Under the pieces are notes generated by a model. It did not search any database, was not told the origin of the DNA, and saw only the letters and a list, made by a program, of their open reading frames with translations. Shown here one piece after another: positions 26,236 to 34,884 of a stretch of DNA of 64,000 nucleotides. How positions within the stretch are numbered: the stretch's first letter is position 1; the number at the start of each line of letters is the position of its first letter. The position numbers and the translations under genes are program-made. Source of the DNA: Thermoflavimicrobium dichotomicum (GTDB taxonomy: Bacteria; Bacillota; Bacilli; Thermoactinomycetales; Thermoactinomycetaceae); the NCBI RefSeq assembly GCF_900114055.1, contig NZ_FORR01000003.1, positions 1 to 64,000 on the forward strand, given 5' to 3'.

Positions 26236-27726
26236 TCATCTCATCATGACAACGAATAGCTCTGTGATTAAAATCAGTAAAGTCCCTATTCCCACCCAAC
26301 TCATTTTTGCCAACACCTCATTTTCTTTTTCTTTTAATTGTCCCATGGATATGCCTAAGGCAATGCGAGCAGGATGAACCATGGTTAAATGAGAAGAGCT
26401 GGTGTTTTGTACCGCTGCGATTAGAGATGTGGAAAGACATAGTTGTTGAGCTGTTTGGACTTGTAGTTGAATAAACATGGAGTTAGAGCCGGTATTGCTT
26501 CCAGTTAAAAATCCACCAAGTCCACCGATCACTGGAGAGATCACCCAAAAAGCTTGACCTAATGTCTTTGTGGCTACTTGTGAAAGAATGGCAATCATTC
26601 CTGACTGGGACATGATCTCTGCCATCGTGACAAATAAAAAAGTAGACAGGATGACTGGTTGCCAACGCTGGTAGGTATGAATCATACTCGTTTGAATCGT
26701 AGACCAGCGGATTTGAAAGATCCAAATGGTATATAGACAGATGAGAAACAAATAGAAACCGGGTGAATAAAAGACTGGTAAAGCGAATGAAATATCAGGA
26801 ATTTCAATGACGCCAACTGAAAGCAAGATATTTTGCACTTTTGGGACCATTCGAGTTAGCAAGAGAAGCAAAATGAGTAAAAAATATGGGCTAAGACCCA
26901 ACCATAGTGAAGAAAGGGTTTGCAGATCAGTTGATCGATTTGCTTTCCTTTTCCTCGTACTTACATGAATCCAAGCCATTTCCACACATAATGCGGTTAA
27001 GGCACCGAATATGCCAGCGATTTCGACACTAATATGGCTAAATAACCATATTGCTCCGGATAGTGTTCCACTAACGCACAACATCTCTCCCCATCTACGT
27101 TGGATTCCATTCCAGCCATCAGCCAGATAACCGATTAAAAAGGTGTAATAAATAAAAAGTGGAATAGAGAGAATGGCGCTGTCAGTACCCAGTTGGTTAA
27201 GGGGCATATGGACCAGATGGGATCCAATAACCGTACCTGTAGCCAAAGCTCCCCAGGGAACGGCCATTAAGCTGGTCAATGAGACCAGAACAGCTTTAAG
27301 CGGTGTAAACTGTAAGGATATCATGATTGGAAGAATAAAAATGGCTCCAAGTCCAAAACCACTGGCTGATTCAATTAATGGAGAAAGGCAGACAGCCAAT
27401 ATGAGTGCCTGACGAATCGGATCCTTGACAGTCTGGGCTAAATAAGCTGTAAATGATTTCATTACGCCTTTTTCCTGAAGTAAATGAAATAGTAGGATTC
27501 CAAAAAATAAAACATAGGCGACGACAGAGGTAGTTAACCCTCCCTTGATTATGGAATCTTCAAGTTTTGAAAATGGTTGATGAAAAGAAGATGGACTTAA
27601 AGTTATCCATATAACCGTCAGGCATCCAATCCATCCAGCACGTACAATAGGTTGTTGAAAGAGAAAAATCGCCACAAGTACAGCGATGATCGGACTAAGG
27701 GCAATGAGGACAGAAAACATATTCAT
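26236..27726 (-). CDS. lctP: L-lactate permease family transporter
   Basis: About 496 residues with 12 or more hydrophobic segments. LctP-family signatures: LIESASGFGLGAIF, PWGALATGTVIG, GLGGFLTGSNTGSNSMF and QNTSSSHLTMVHPARIAL. Proton-coupled uptake of lactate or glycolate is the family role. In-frame starts exist at 27747, 27726 and 27720; GGAAGGTG sits between the first and second, so the real start is 27726 or 27720. Transcribed divergently from an XRE-cupin regulator across a shared operator array. Confidence 0.9.
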   Translation of the reverse strand: MNMFSVLIALSPIIAVLVAIFLFQQPIVRAGWIGCLTVIWITLSPSSFHQPFSKLEDSIIKGGLTTSVVAYVLFFGILLFHLLQEKGVMKSFTAYLAQTVKDPIRQALILAVCLSPLIESASGFGLGAIFILPIMISLQFTPLKAVLVSLTSLMAVPWGALATGTVIGSHLVHMPLNQLGTDSAILSIPLFIYYTFLIGYLADGWNGIQRRWGEMLCVSGTLSGAIWLFSHISVEIAGIFGALTALCVEMAWIHVSTRKRKANRSTDLQTLSSLWLGLSPYFLLILLLLLTRMVPKVQNILLSVGVIEIPDISFALPVFYSPGFYLFLICLYTIWIFQIRWSTIQTSMIHTYQRWQPVILSTFLFVTMAEIMSQSGMIAILSQVATKTLGQAFWVISPVIGGLGGFLTGSNTGSNSMFIQLQVQTAQQLCLSTSLIAAVQNTSSSHLTMVHPARIALGISMGQLKEKENEVLAKMSWVGIGTLLILITELFVVMMR

Positions 27727-27746
27727 CTTCACCTTCCATTTTCTCA

Positions 27747-27829
27747 TCTACTATGGTATATAATTTCTACTATAGTAATCATATTCTACTGTATGTTCCT
27801 TTTTCAAGATAAATATCTACTATAGTAGA
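27747..27829. promoter_or_regulatory. Operator array between lctP and the XRE-cupin regulator
   Basis: Four copies of a TCTACTATAGTA-type palindrome: ATCTACTATGGTA (about 27746-27758), TCTACTATAGTA (27766-27777), the half-like TCTACTGTA (27785-27793), and the perfect 14-mer TCTACTATAGTAGA (27816-27829) next to the regulator's ribosome-binding site. Position and symmetry fit binding by the adjacent XRE protein, giving autoregulation and control of lctP. Confidence 0.8.
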
Positions 27830-27846
27830 AATCAGGAGGTGAAGCG

Positions 27847-28389
27847 ATGAGATTGGGAAAGAATATTCATAAAATGCGTAAGGAAAAAGGCTGGTCACTT
27901 CAGGAGTTATCGGAACGAAGTGGGGTCAGTCGTGCCATGTTGTCTAAAATTGAGCGAGAAGAAAAAAATCCGACTGTACAAGTGGCTTGTCAGATTGCTG
28001 AGGCATTGGAAGTCACTTTGTCAAAATTATTGGGTGAGGAAGAAAAAACACATTATAGGCTGACAAAAAAAGAGCAGCGAATGGTGTACCGTGATGCAGA
28101 AACAGGTTTTGAGCGGCACTTGTTATCCATGGCAAGAGGAATTGAGTTTATTTTGAATGTCCTGCCAGCAGGGAAGACGACGGGTGTTTTTCCTGCTCAT
28201 AAATCGGGTGTTATTGAGCACGTTGTGGTGGCTAAAGGATCACTTCAAGCTCAATTTGGTGATCAAAGGGTAGAGTTGAATGAAGGAGATTCAATCTGGT
28301 TTGAAGCGAATGTGCCTCATTCCTTTTATAATTTCGGAAAGGGTGATTGTATTTACTACTTGGTGATTGACTCAAGTGCGATTTCATAA
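27847..28389 (+). CDS. XRE-family regulator with C-terminal cupin domain
   Basis: A 180-residue protein. Residues about 5-60 form an XRE helix-turn-helix (LGKNIHKMRKEKGWSLQELS ... SRAMLSKIEREEKNPTVQ). Residues about 105-175 form a cupin_2 barrel (PAHKSGVIEHVVVAKGSLQA, LNEGDSIWFEANVPHSF). Such proteins sense a small ligand in the cupin. Divergent from lctP with four shared palindromes between them, so lactate or a related carboxylate is a plausible ligand. Start ATG 27847 after AGGAGGTGAAG. Confidence 0.92.
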   Translation: MRLGKNIHKMRKEKGWSLQELSERSGVSRAMLSKIEREEKNPTVQVACQIAEALEVTLSKLLGEEEKTHYRLTKKEQRMVYRDAETGFERHLLSMARGIEFILNVLPAGKTTGVFPAHKSGVIEHVVVAKGSLQAQFGDQRVELNEGDSIWFEANVPHSFYNFGKGDCIYYLVIDSSAIS

Positions 28390-28435
28390 AAAAGGCAACA
28401 CCTATTCGTTTAACGAATCAGGTGTCGCCTTTTTT
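28388..28435. terminator. Bidirectional terminator after the XRE-cupin gene
   Basis: A long near-perfect stem: AAAAAAGGC-ACACCTATTCGTT pairing with AACGAATCAGGTGTCGCCTT and T-run. It lies between convergent genes and serves both. Confidence 0.85.
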
Positions 28436-29139
28436 CATCGTCTGGAATCATCTGGCCTATATTGTTGGTGAAACAGTTGATAAATAAATGAATCTTTGTC
28501 CTGGAAAGAGGGAGGAAGTGGACGCATGATTTGGATCGGAACTTTATATTTCAACAAAACCCGATGGATCGTAATAAACTCTGATTTTTTATATAAAGGT
28601 GAGTTTACGTTATTTAAATCCACCGTCGATCCATCTTTGAAGTAAAGCATGTAGCGTAAACGCAGGTCTTCATGTGTTTTTGGCGGGATATTTTTGATTT
28701 CGTAATCCAAAACCAGTTTTTCGATTTGATTCCACTCTTTTATTTTGTTTCCTTCCACGGTAAGAAATGGATTATAGTGAATTCCTTTGGCAGTCACTAA
28801 CAGATAATTATCAAAGCACAATAAAACCAAAGGACTGGCGATAAGGTAGAAGGCGACGAAGATATAAAAGCGTCGTTTCAGTCGTTCGGGTTGGCATCGG
28901 AGTTTTACAAAGGAGAAGATAAAATAAAGCAAAAGCAGCAAGAAGATAAAAACAAAGACATAAGACCCAATCGTTCCCATGATATAAACCTGATCAGGTT
29001 CGGCATGCGTTGTTTGCTGCAGATAAATAAAACCGATCCAACCTAGGAAAGATAAAACAAAAATAGAGCATCCCGTCATTAATCGTCTCAGCAGTTTCCT
29101 TGGTTGTTGCTGTTTTTTGATTGGTATCATGTAAGGCAT
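28435..29139 (-). CDS. Membrane protein of unknown function downstream of nifS
   Basis: A 234-residue protein. A basic N-terminus (IKKQQQPRKLLRRL) is followed by three hydrophobic segments (about residues 22-42, 52-78, 90-108), then a soluble C-terminal half rich in beta-type sequence (EWNQIEKLVLDYEIKN, LYFKDGSTVDLNNVNSPLY), reminiscent of bacterial PH-like domains on membrane anchors. Start ATG 29139 after AAGGAG, 9 bases after nifS stops, so it is cotranscribed with nifS. No link to NAD synthesis is evident. Confidence 0.75.
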   Translation of the reverse strand: MPYMIPIKKQQQPRKLLRRLMTGCSIFVLSFLGWIGFIYLQQTTHAEPDQVYIMGTIGSYVFVFIFLLLLLYFIFSFVKLRCQPERLKRRFYIFVAFYLIASPLVLLCFDNYLLVTAKGIHYNPFLTVEGNKIKEWNQIEKLVLDYEIKNIPPKTHEDLRLRYMLYFKDGSTVDLNNVNSPLYKKSEFITIHRVLLKYKVPIQIMRPLPPSFQDKDSFIYQLFHQQYRPDDSRR

Positions 29140-29148
29140 CCAACTCCT

Positions 29149-30312
29149 TTATTCAGCGGGAATTAAGGATCGTAAATACTCAAGTACGCTTTTCAATTTT
29201 TCAATAAAGAAATCAATTCCTTCTTCCGTTGTATCTTTTCCAAAAGTGATCCGTAGGCTTTGATAAGCTATTTCTTCACTCTTCCCCATAGCCATGAGTA
29301 CATGCGAAGCTTGATGTTTTCCCGCACTGCAAGCGGAGCCGCTGGACACATAAATTTGTTCACGGTTGAGTTCAAGTAAGATCGCCTGGCCTTCGACTTG
29401 ATGGAAACTGAGATTGAGATTATTGGGCAAACGCTCAGACGGATGTCCATTCAGTGTTACCTGACCGATTCCTTCTTTAATCCGTTTCCAACAGAGGTCA
29501 CGCAGTTGGGTAAGTCGCTGTGCCTCTTTCTCCACTTCTTTTTTGGCAAGCTGACTTGCAACACCAAATCCAATAATAGCCGGAGTATTTAACGTACTTG
29601 GACGTAAAGAGCGTTCTTGACCTCCGCCATATAATAGAGGCTCAATCCGTACTCCTTTACGGATATATAAAGCCCCAACCCCTTTTGGGCCGTATATTTT
29701 ATGACTGCCGATGGATAGCAAATCGACACACAGTTCTTCAACGGTAAAAGGAACTTTGCCGAAATACTGTACTGCATCGGTATGAAATAAGGCAGATGTA
29801 TCCTTTAATACAGCCCCAATTTCTTTAATGGGCTGAATGGTGCCTACTTCATTATTTGCAGCCATGATACTGACCAGGATGGTCTCATCCGTTAGCGCCT
29901 GTTTGACATCTTCCACTTGTACTTGACCCCATTCATCGACAGGGAGATAAGTAACACGAAATCCTTCACGCTCTAAATAGCGACAAGCCTCAAGTACGGA
30001 GGGATGTTCGATCTTTGTGGTAATAATATGATTTCCTTTTTTCTGTTTTCGGCAATTTCTTGCAGCACCGATGATCGCCAAATTGTTTGCTTCTGTTCCA
30101 CTGCTTGTAAAAATAATTTCTCGCAAAGAAGAAGCACCCAGCGCATCAGCGATTTGCTTTCGGGCATGAGTGATTGCAGCATGAGGGCGTGTACCCATGT
30201 CATGAATGCTGCCAGGGTTTCCGAACTCTTTATGAAAAAAAGGAAGCATGGCATCCAGCACTTCTGGGCGAACAGGGCTTGTCGCACCATAATCAAGGTA
30301 TAATGACTTCAT
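29149..30312 (-). CDS. nifS: Cysteine desulfurase (NifS/IscS-type) paired with the nad operon
   Basis: About 387 residues. PLP lysine at about 205 in SIGSHKIYGPKG, catalytic Cys at about 328 in SSGSACSAG, and a DYGATSPVR N-terminus. It mobilises cysteine sulfur for Fe-S assembly. Divergent from nadBCA, as in B. subtilis, where NifS helps mature the NadA [4Fe-4S] cluster. The first Met codon (30327) overlaps the ribosome-binding site GGAGGC, so I take the ATG at 30312, eight bases after it. Confidence 0.92.
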   Translation of the reverse strand: MKSLYLDYGATSPVRPEVLDAMLPFFHKEFGNPGSIHDMGTRPHAAITHARKQIADALGASSLREIIFTSSGTEANNLAIIGAARNCRKQKKGNHIITTKIEHPSVLEACRYLEREGFRVTYLPVDEWGQVQVEDVKQALTDETILVSIMAANNEVGTIQPIKEIGAVLKDTSALFHTDAVQYFGKVPFTVEELCVDLLSIGSHKIYGPKGVGALYIRKGVRIEPLLYGGGQERSLRPSTLNTPAIIGFGVASQLAKKEVEKEAQRLTQLRDLCWKRIKEGIGQVTLNGHPSERLPNNLNLSFHQVEGQAILLELNREQIYVSSGSACSAGKHQASHVLMAMGKSEEIAYQSLRITFGKDTTEEGIDFFIEKLKSVLEYLRSLIPAE

Positions 30313-30540
30313 GATCATTGCCTCCATCCAACATCATTCATCCATTGATCAAATCTAGCTTTGCCCGATCACGTATTTATTTAATCACATGGCAGGAACC
30401 ATTCTTTTTTCAGTGGGTAAGCAGACGAGTATGGTTCTTTCCTTTTTATTATTATAGCGAAAAGAAGGAAAGGATAAGATGAAATTTGTGATACGGTTTA
30501 TCCATGTAAGTTCAGCGACTGAAAGAGAAAAAGCAGGATA

Positions 30541-30696
30541 GACCCTTATGTTTCCGGGCAACACCATTAAAGGGATTTTTCCATAAAGTGGAGGGATGGG
30601 TACCGTACGGAGTGACTGTGATGGTACAGAAATTGTCACGGAGAAAGGAACCCATCCCGAACTGCTGGAGTAACGCATCCATATTTTCAGGATAGA
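30541..30696. repeat. Family B repeat, copy 1
   Basis: About 155 bp in the nifS-nadB divergent region. The core is AGGGATGGGTACC, then TGACTGTGATGGTACAGAA, TGTCACGGAGAAA and GGAACCCATCCC, giving a 12-bp outer stem. A 5' hairpin (CCCTT ... AAGGG) is present, and the 3' flank is ACGCATCCATATTTTC. Homologous copies at 37251 and 51845. No credible coding capacity. The rest of the divergent region (30313-30540) holds no recognisable gene. Confidence 0.8.
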
Positions 30697-30785
30697 TAGT
30701 AAAAAATTAATGGTTGACATTACTCATTTTCCTGAGAAAATAAAACTGATACAAATTGTTAAGAATTTGTGAAAGGAATCCTAAG

Positions 30786-32294
30786 ATGACACGAATAGAA
30801 ACCGATTTTATCGTGGTAGGAAGTGGAATTGCCGGATTAATGACGGCCCTTTCCCTTTGTTCATCGGGACAGGTGATCATCCTTACGAAAGCCCGTCAGG
30901 AAGAAAGCAATTCTTTTCGTGCCCAGGGGGGGATTGCAGCGGCCATAGGAGAAGGAGATTCTCCTGAGTTGCATCGTGAGGATACACTGCGGACAGGAGC
31001 GGAACTGTGTGATCCAGCTTCGGTGGATCTGATGGTCCATATGGCTCCACAAACCATCCAGCTCTTGGCTGAATGGGGGATTCCATTTGACCAGGAAGAT
31101 GGTGATTTTGCACTTGCACGGGAAGGATCTCATAGCATATCCCGAATTTTACATGTGTCGGGCGATTCGACAGGGGCAGGTATTACTTCTTCTTTATTGA
31201 AGCGGGCTAAGGAGTCGCAGCAGATCGAGATGGTCACGCATACCATGGTAGTGGATTTGTTCATGGATCAAGGTGTATGTAAAGGAGTCTTCACCTTTGA
31301 CCTGGAACATCGCCCTGCCTGTTTTTTGGCGAGAAAAGGAGTGGTTTTAGCCACAGGAGGTTGTGGCCAGCTTTATCGTTACACAACCAATGATCTGGTG
31401 GCGACAGGTGATGGTTTTGCCATGGCATATCGTGCGGGAGCAAAACTGACCGATATGGAATTTATCCAATTTCATCCAACTGCTTTGGCAGTGGAGCAAA
31501 ACCCGATGTTCCTGATTTCCGAAGCTGTCCGAGGAGAAGGAGCCATTTTGCTCAATGATGCGGGTGAAGCTTTTATGTCACGGTATCATGAATGGAAGGA
31601 CCTGGCTCCCCGTGATGTGGTCTCGCGCGCCATCTACAGCGAGATGCAAGAAGGCAGGCGGGTATATTTGGATGCTACATGTCTTGGTTCCCGTTTTGCT
31701 AAGCGCTTTCCTAAAATCTATCGAGAGTGTTTGGCTAGAGATATTGATCCAGCAAAAGATTGGATTCCTGTCACACCAGCAGCTCATTTCATCATGGGAG
31801 GTATTCGTACGGATCTGGATGGACAAACAACCATCCCACGGTTATTTGCCTGTGGTGAGGTCGCTTGTACTGGCGTGCATGGAGCCAATCGTTTGGCGAG
31901 CAATTCCTTGCTGGAAGGGACTGTTTTCGCCCAACGTGTGGCTCAGAAATTGGCTTCTTTGGCTCCACAATCTTTAGAGATGGAAAAAGTAGACCATCCT
32001 CCTTTGTTCATAGATAAGCAAAAAGAGTTTGTGTTGAAAAGACGTATCCAAGAAATCATGTGGAATTATGCAGGCATTATTCGAACTTCTAGCGGCTTAC
32101 TCAAAGGTTTGAAACAACTTGAGCAGTTGAAAGAGGAGATCCCAGTCGGTTTATTTGAATGTCACAATATGTTAGTTACTGCACAAATTATTATCCGTTC
32201 GGCTTTATGGAGACAAGAAAGCCGTGGCGGTCACTATCGATATGATTATCCTGAAACGAATGCAGAATGGTCAACCAAACATTATGTGATATAG
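30786..32294 (+). CDS. nadB: L-aspartate oxidase
   Basis: A 502-residue flavoenzyme making iminoaspartate for NAD synthesis. FAD-binding GSGIAG near residues 12-17, NSFRAQGGIAAAIG, GGCGQLYRYTTN, EFIQFHPTAL, EAVRGEGAILLN, ARDVVSRAI-like APRDVVSRAI, HFIMGGIRTDLDG and GVHGANRLASNSLLEG are all present. Start ATG 30786 after AAAGGA; the TTG at 30756 has no ribosome-binding site. First gene of nadBCA. Confidence 0.96.
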   Translation: MTRIETDFIVVGSGIAGLMTALSLCSSGQVIILTKARQEESNSFRAQGGIAAAIGEGDSPELHREDTLRTGAELCDPASVDLMVHMAPQTIQLLAEWGIPFDQEDGDFALAREGSHSISRILHVSGDSTGAGITSSLLKRAKESQQIEMVTHTMVVDLFMDQGVCKGVFTFDLEHRPACFLARKGVVLATGGCGQLYRYTTNDLVATGDGFAMAYRAGAKLTDMEFIQFHPTALAVEQNPMFLISEAVRGEGAILLNDAGEAFMSRYHEWKDLAPRDVVSRAIYSEMQEGRRVYLDATCLGSRFAKRFPKIYRECLARDIDPAKDWIPVTPAAHFIMGGIRTDLDGQTTIPRLFACGEVACTGVHGANRLASNSLLEGTVFAQRVAQKLASLAPQSLEMEKVDHPPLFIDKQKEFVLKRRIQEIMWNYAGIIRTSSGLLKGLKQLEQLKEEIPVGLFECHNMLVTAQIIIRSALWRQESRGGHYRYDYPETNAEWSTKHYVI

Positions 32295-32305
32295 GAGTAA
32301 TGAGG

Positions 32306-33154
32306 ATGAATTGGATACAGGTAAAGCGGATTATTCGTGAAGCTTTGAACGAAGATATTGGAGCAGGTGATTTAACGACAGATGCCCTGGTACCAGAAGG
32401 TCATCGCAGCTCGGCCTTGTTTTTGGCCAAGCAACCTGGAGTGATTGCGGGATTGCCTGTCATTCGCCTTGTCTTTCAAGAGTTGGATCCTGCGAGTGAG
32501 TTAACCTGTTTGGTGCAAGAGGGAGAAGAAGTGGAAAAAGGGACTGCGATTGCACGAATCACAGGTTCGACACGGGCAATTTTAACAGGAGAGAGAGTGG
32601 CCTTAAATCTGATTCAACGGATGTCGGGGATTGCGACCATCACGAGACAGTTAGTGAAAAAGTTGGAAGGTCTCCATTGTCGGGTCTTGGATACACGCAA
32701 AACGACTCCCGGTTTGCGGATTTTGGAAAAGTATGCCGTTCGGGTAGGTGGCGGAACCAATCACCGTTTTGGTTTAAGTCATGGTGTGATGTTGAAAGAT
32801 AATCATATTGCCATGGCAGGAAGTTTATCGCGGGCGGTGGAGCTGGTTCGAAAGCATGTAGGGCATATGGTTCAGATTGAAGTAGAGGCTGACACATTGG
32901 AGCAGGTAAAAGAAGCGCTTACTTTAGATATTGACGCCATTTTGTTAGATAACATGGATGTGGAAACTTTAAAACAGGCTGTTCAGTTGATTAATGGAAA
33001 AGTATGGACAGAAGCATCAGGAGGCATTACCCCTGAAACGGTTCGTGAGATTGCTGAAACAGGTGTTGACGCAGTATCACTCGGCTGGCTTACTCACTCT
33101 GTGAAAGCTTTGGATATTGGTTTGGATTTTGAAACAGAAATGAGGGATACGTGA
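32306..33154 (+). CDS. nadC: Nicotinate-nucleotide (quinolinate) pyrophosphorylase
   Basis: A 282-residue enzyme forming nicotinate mononucleotide from quinolinate and PRPP. Motifs: NEDIGAGDLTTDALVP near the N-terminus, ERVALNLIQRMSGIAT, LDTRKTTPGLR, VGGGTNHRFGL, MLKDNHIA and EASGGITPETVREIAETGVD. Three close in-frame starts exist; ATG 32306 is best spaced from AGGAG at about 32293. It overlaps nadA. Confidence 0.95.
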   Translation: MNWIQVKRIIREALNEDIGAGDLTTDALVPEGHRSSALFLAKQPGVIAGLPVIRLVFQELDPASELTCLVQEGEEVEKGTAIARITGSTRAILTGERVALNLIQRMSGIATITRQLVKKLEGLHCRVLDTRKTTPGLRILEKYAVRVGGGTNHRFGLSHGVMLKDNHIAMAGSLSRAVELVRKHVGHMVQIEVEADTLEQVKEALTLDIDAILLDNMDVETLKQAVQLINGKVWTEASGGITPETVREIAETGVDAVSLGWLTHSVKALDIGLDFETEMRDT

Positions 33155-34260
33155 TGGAATGGGAAACGACTACACTTGTACAGGATTTGCTGCCGGAGAC
33201 TTATCGGAATTTGTCCAGTGAGGAACTTGATGAAAGAATCAGCCTGGCAAAACAGAAGCTGGGAAAAGATCTCGTTATTTTGGGTCATCATTATCAACGG
33301 GATGATGTCATTCAGTATGCGGATTTTCGTGGAGATTCATTGAAATTGGCAAGAATTGGAGCAGAGCAAAAAGAAGCGAAATACATTGTTTTCTGTGGCG
33401 TTCATTTTATGGCTGAAACTGCTGATACCTTGGCAGCCGATCACCAAATCGTCATTCTTCCTGACTTGAAAGCAGGCTGTTCCATGGCGGATATGGCTGA
33501 AATCGACGAAGTGGAAGAAGCGTGGGACATCATCCAAAATGAGTTCGGTGATACCGTTATTCCCGTTACCTATGTGAATTCTTCTGCTGCGATCAAAGCA
33601 TTTGTGGGTCGGCATGGCGGTACGACCTGTACCTCCTCCAATGCGCGGGGTGTATTGGAGTGGGCTTTTAAGCAGAAGAAACGTATTTTGTTTTTGCCTG
33701 ATCAGCATCTCGGGCGCAATACGGCCTATCAAATGGGAATTCCACTGGAGCGAATGGTTGTTTGGAGTCCGCAGGCAGGGGATTTTGAAGAAGTGCGTGG
33801 TCCGCTCGAAGAAGTCAAGATGATTTTATGGAAAGGGCATTGTTCCGTTCATCAGAAGTTTACCGTTGAACAAATTCAACGAATCCGTGAACGTGACCCG
33901 GAAATGAAAGTCATCGTTCATCCGGAATGTTCATTTGAAGTGGTGCAGTTGGCTGATGACTCCGGCTCGACCGAGTATATCATTAAAACGGTTGAATCGG
34001 CTCCAGCAGGAAGTAAGTGGGCGATAGGAACAGAAGTGAATTTGGTGCAGCGTTTGGCCAATGAAAACCCGGATAAAAAGATTGTGCTACTAAGTACGAC
34101 CATGTGTCCGTGTTTAACCATGAACCGAATTGATCGCCCGCATCTGCTATGGGCATTGGAGAGCATTTTGGATGGTGAACCGATCAATCAAATAAAAGTG
34201 GATGATGAAACGGCCTATTGGTCCAAAGTGGCCCTGGATCGCATGTTGGCAATAAAATAA
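33154..34260 (+). CDS. nadA: Quinolinate synthase
   Basis: A 368-residue [4Fe-4S] enzyme condensing iminoaspartate with dihydroxyacetone phosphate. The long (Bacillus-type) form carries cluster-ligand cysteines at about 109 (KAGCSMAD), 230 (WKGHCSVH) and 320 (TMCPCLTM). ILGHHYQRDDVIQ, FCGVHFMAETAD and CTSSNARGVLEW are diagnostic. A GTG at 33151 immediately precedes the ATG; either is possible. Overlaps the nadC stop. NifS across the promoter is the expected sulfur donor. Confidence 0.96.
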   Translation: MEWETTTLVQDLLPETYRNLSSEELDERISLAKQKLGKDLVILGHHYQRDDVIQYADFRGDSLKLARIGAEQKEAKYIVFCGVHFMAETADTLAADHQIVILPDLKAGCSMADMAEIDEVEEAWDIIQNEFGDTVIPVTYVNSSAAIKAFVGRHGGTTCTSSNARGVLEWAFKQKKRILFLPDQHLGRNTAYQMGIPLERMVVWSPQAGDFEEVRGPLEEVKMILWKGHCSVHQKFTVEQIQRIRERDPEMKVIVHPECSFEVVQLADDSGSTEYIIKTVESAPAGSKWAIGTEVNLVQRLANENPDKKIVLLSTTMCPCLTMNRIDRPHLLWALESILDGEPINQIKVDDETAYWSKVALDRMLAIK

Positions 34261-34288
34261 AGTTTTTCATATTCAAGTGATGAAGTTT

Positions 34289-34340
34289 AAAACCCAAGCT
34301 TGGCATCGAAGATCATCAGATGTTATGTTTGGGTTTTTCT
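34289..34340 (+). terminator. Probable terminator of nadBCA
   Basis: AAAACCCAA (34289-34297) pairs with TTTGGGTTTTT (about 34329-34339); the 30-nt interior can fold further. Confidence 0.65.
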
Positions 34341-34623
34341 ATTGCACGATAGACAGCTGAAAAGTACATCTTACATGATTTGAGAGCTTGGCTAACAATA
34401 AAGTATGGAATTACTAGAGGTTTGGCTTCTTGCCTGTGGCAAATATTAAAAAGTTGGTTCAGTATCGAGGGAAAGCTTCTTATCATGTTGGGTATCATTC
34501 AATGATAATGGAAAAATTCCGATATTGAAAGTAGTACAGGTTGGTCTTGGGTGGAAGAAAGCATATCTAAATGAACCTACTTTCTTGTGCTGTTTTCAAA
34601 TAGATAAAAAATGGATTTTTTTC
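34341..34623. other. Non-coding stretch before the family A repeat
   Basis: Short frames occur on both strands, but none has a ribosome-binding site or a recognisable product. Possibly decayed sequence. Confidence 0.4.
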
Positions 34624-34743
34624 AGCTTGTTGACAAAGTTTCTGTTATATGCCAGTTTTCCTTTTCCGTATCACTCCCGCTCTATAAAAACGAGCAAGAA
34701 GTTGTTCAACTGGAAAAGGAAAACCGGGTTTGCCAACAACCTC
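34624..34743 (-). repeat. Family A repeat element, copy 2 (inverted orientation)
   Basis: Reads AGCTTGTTGACAAAG ... CCAGTTTTCCTTTTCCGTAT ... ACGAGCAAGAAGTTG ... GGAAAAGGAAAACCGG, ending TTTGCCAACAACCT; that is the reverse complement of copy 1 with a few substitutions. Upstream of the HAD gene. Short apparent ORFs over it are artefacts of the repeat. Confidence 0.85.
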
Positions 34744-34884
34744 GATTTCTTTTATTTTTTACTTGTCATTTTTCCTTCCCTTTACTAGAATAAAGCGCAA
34801 GAAAAGGTTATCTATATATTTTACAATTGATGATGAAAGCTGGACATTGACCAAAGAGTGTCAAAAGAAAAGAGGGTTTTAGCT

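Noticed and set aside
34525-34793. Short plus-strand ORFs before the HAD gene
   Set aside because: They read through the family A inverted repeat and AT-rich flanks; related frames at 22150-22473 arise from the same repeat.
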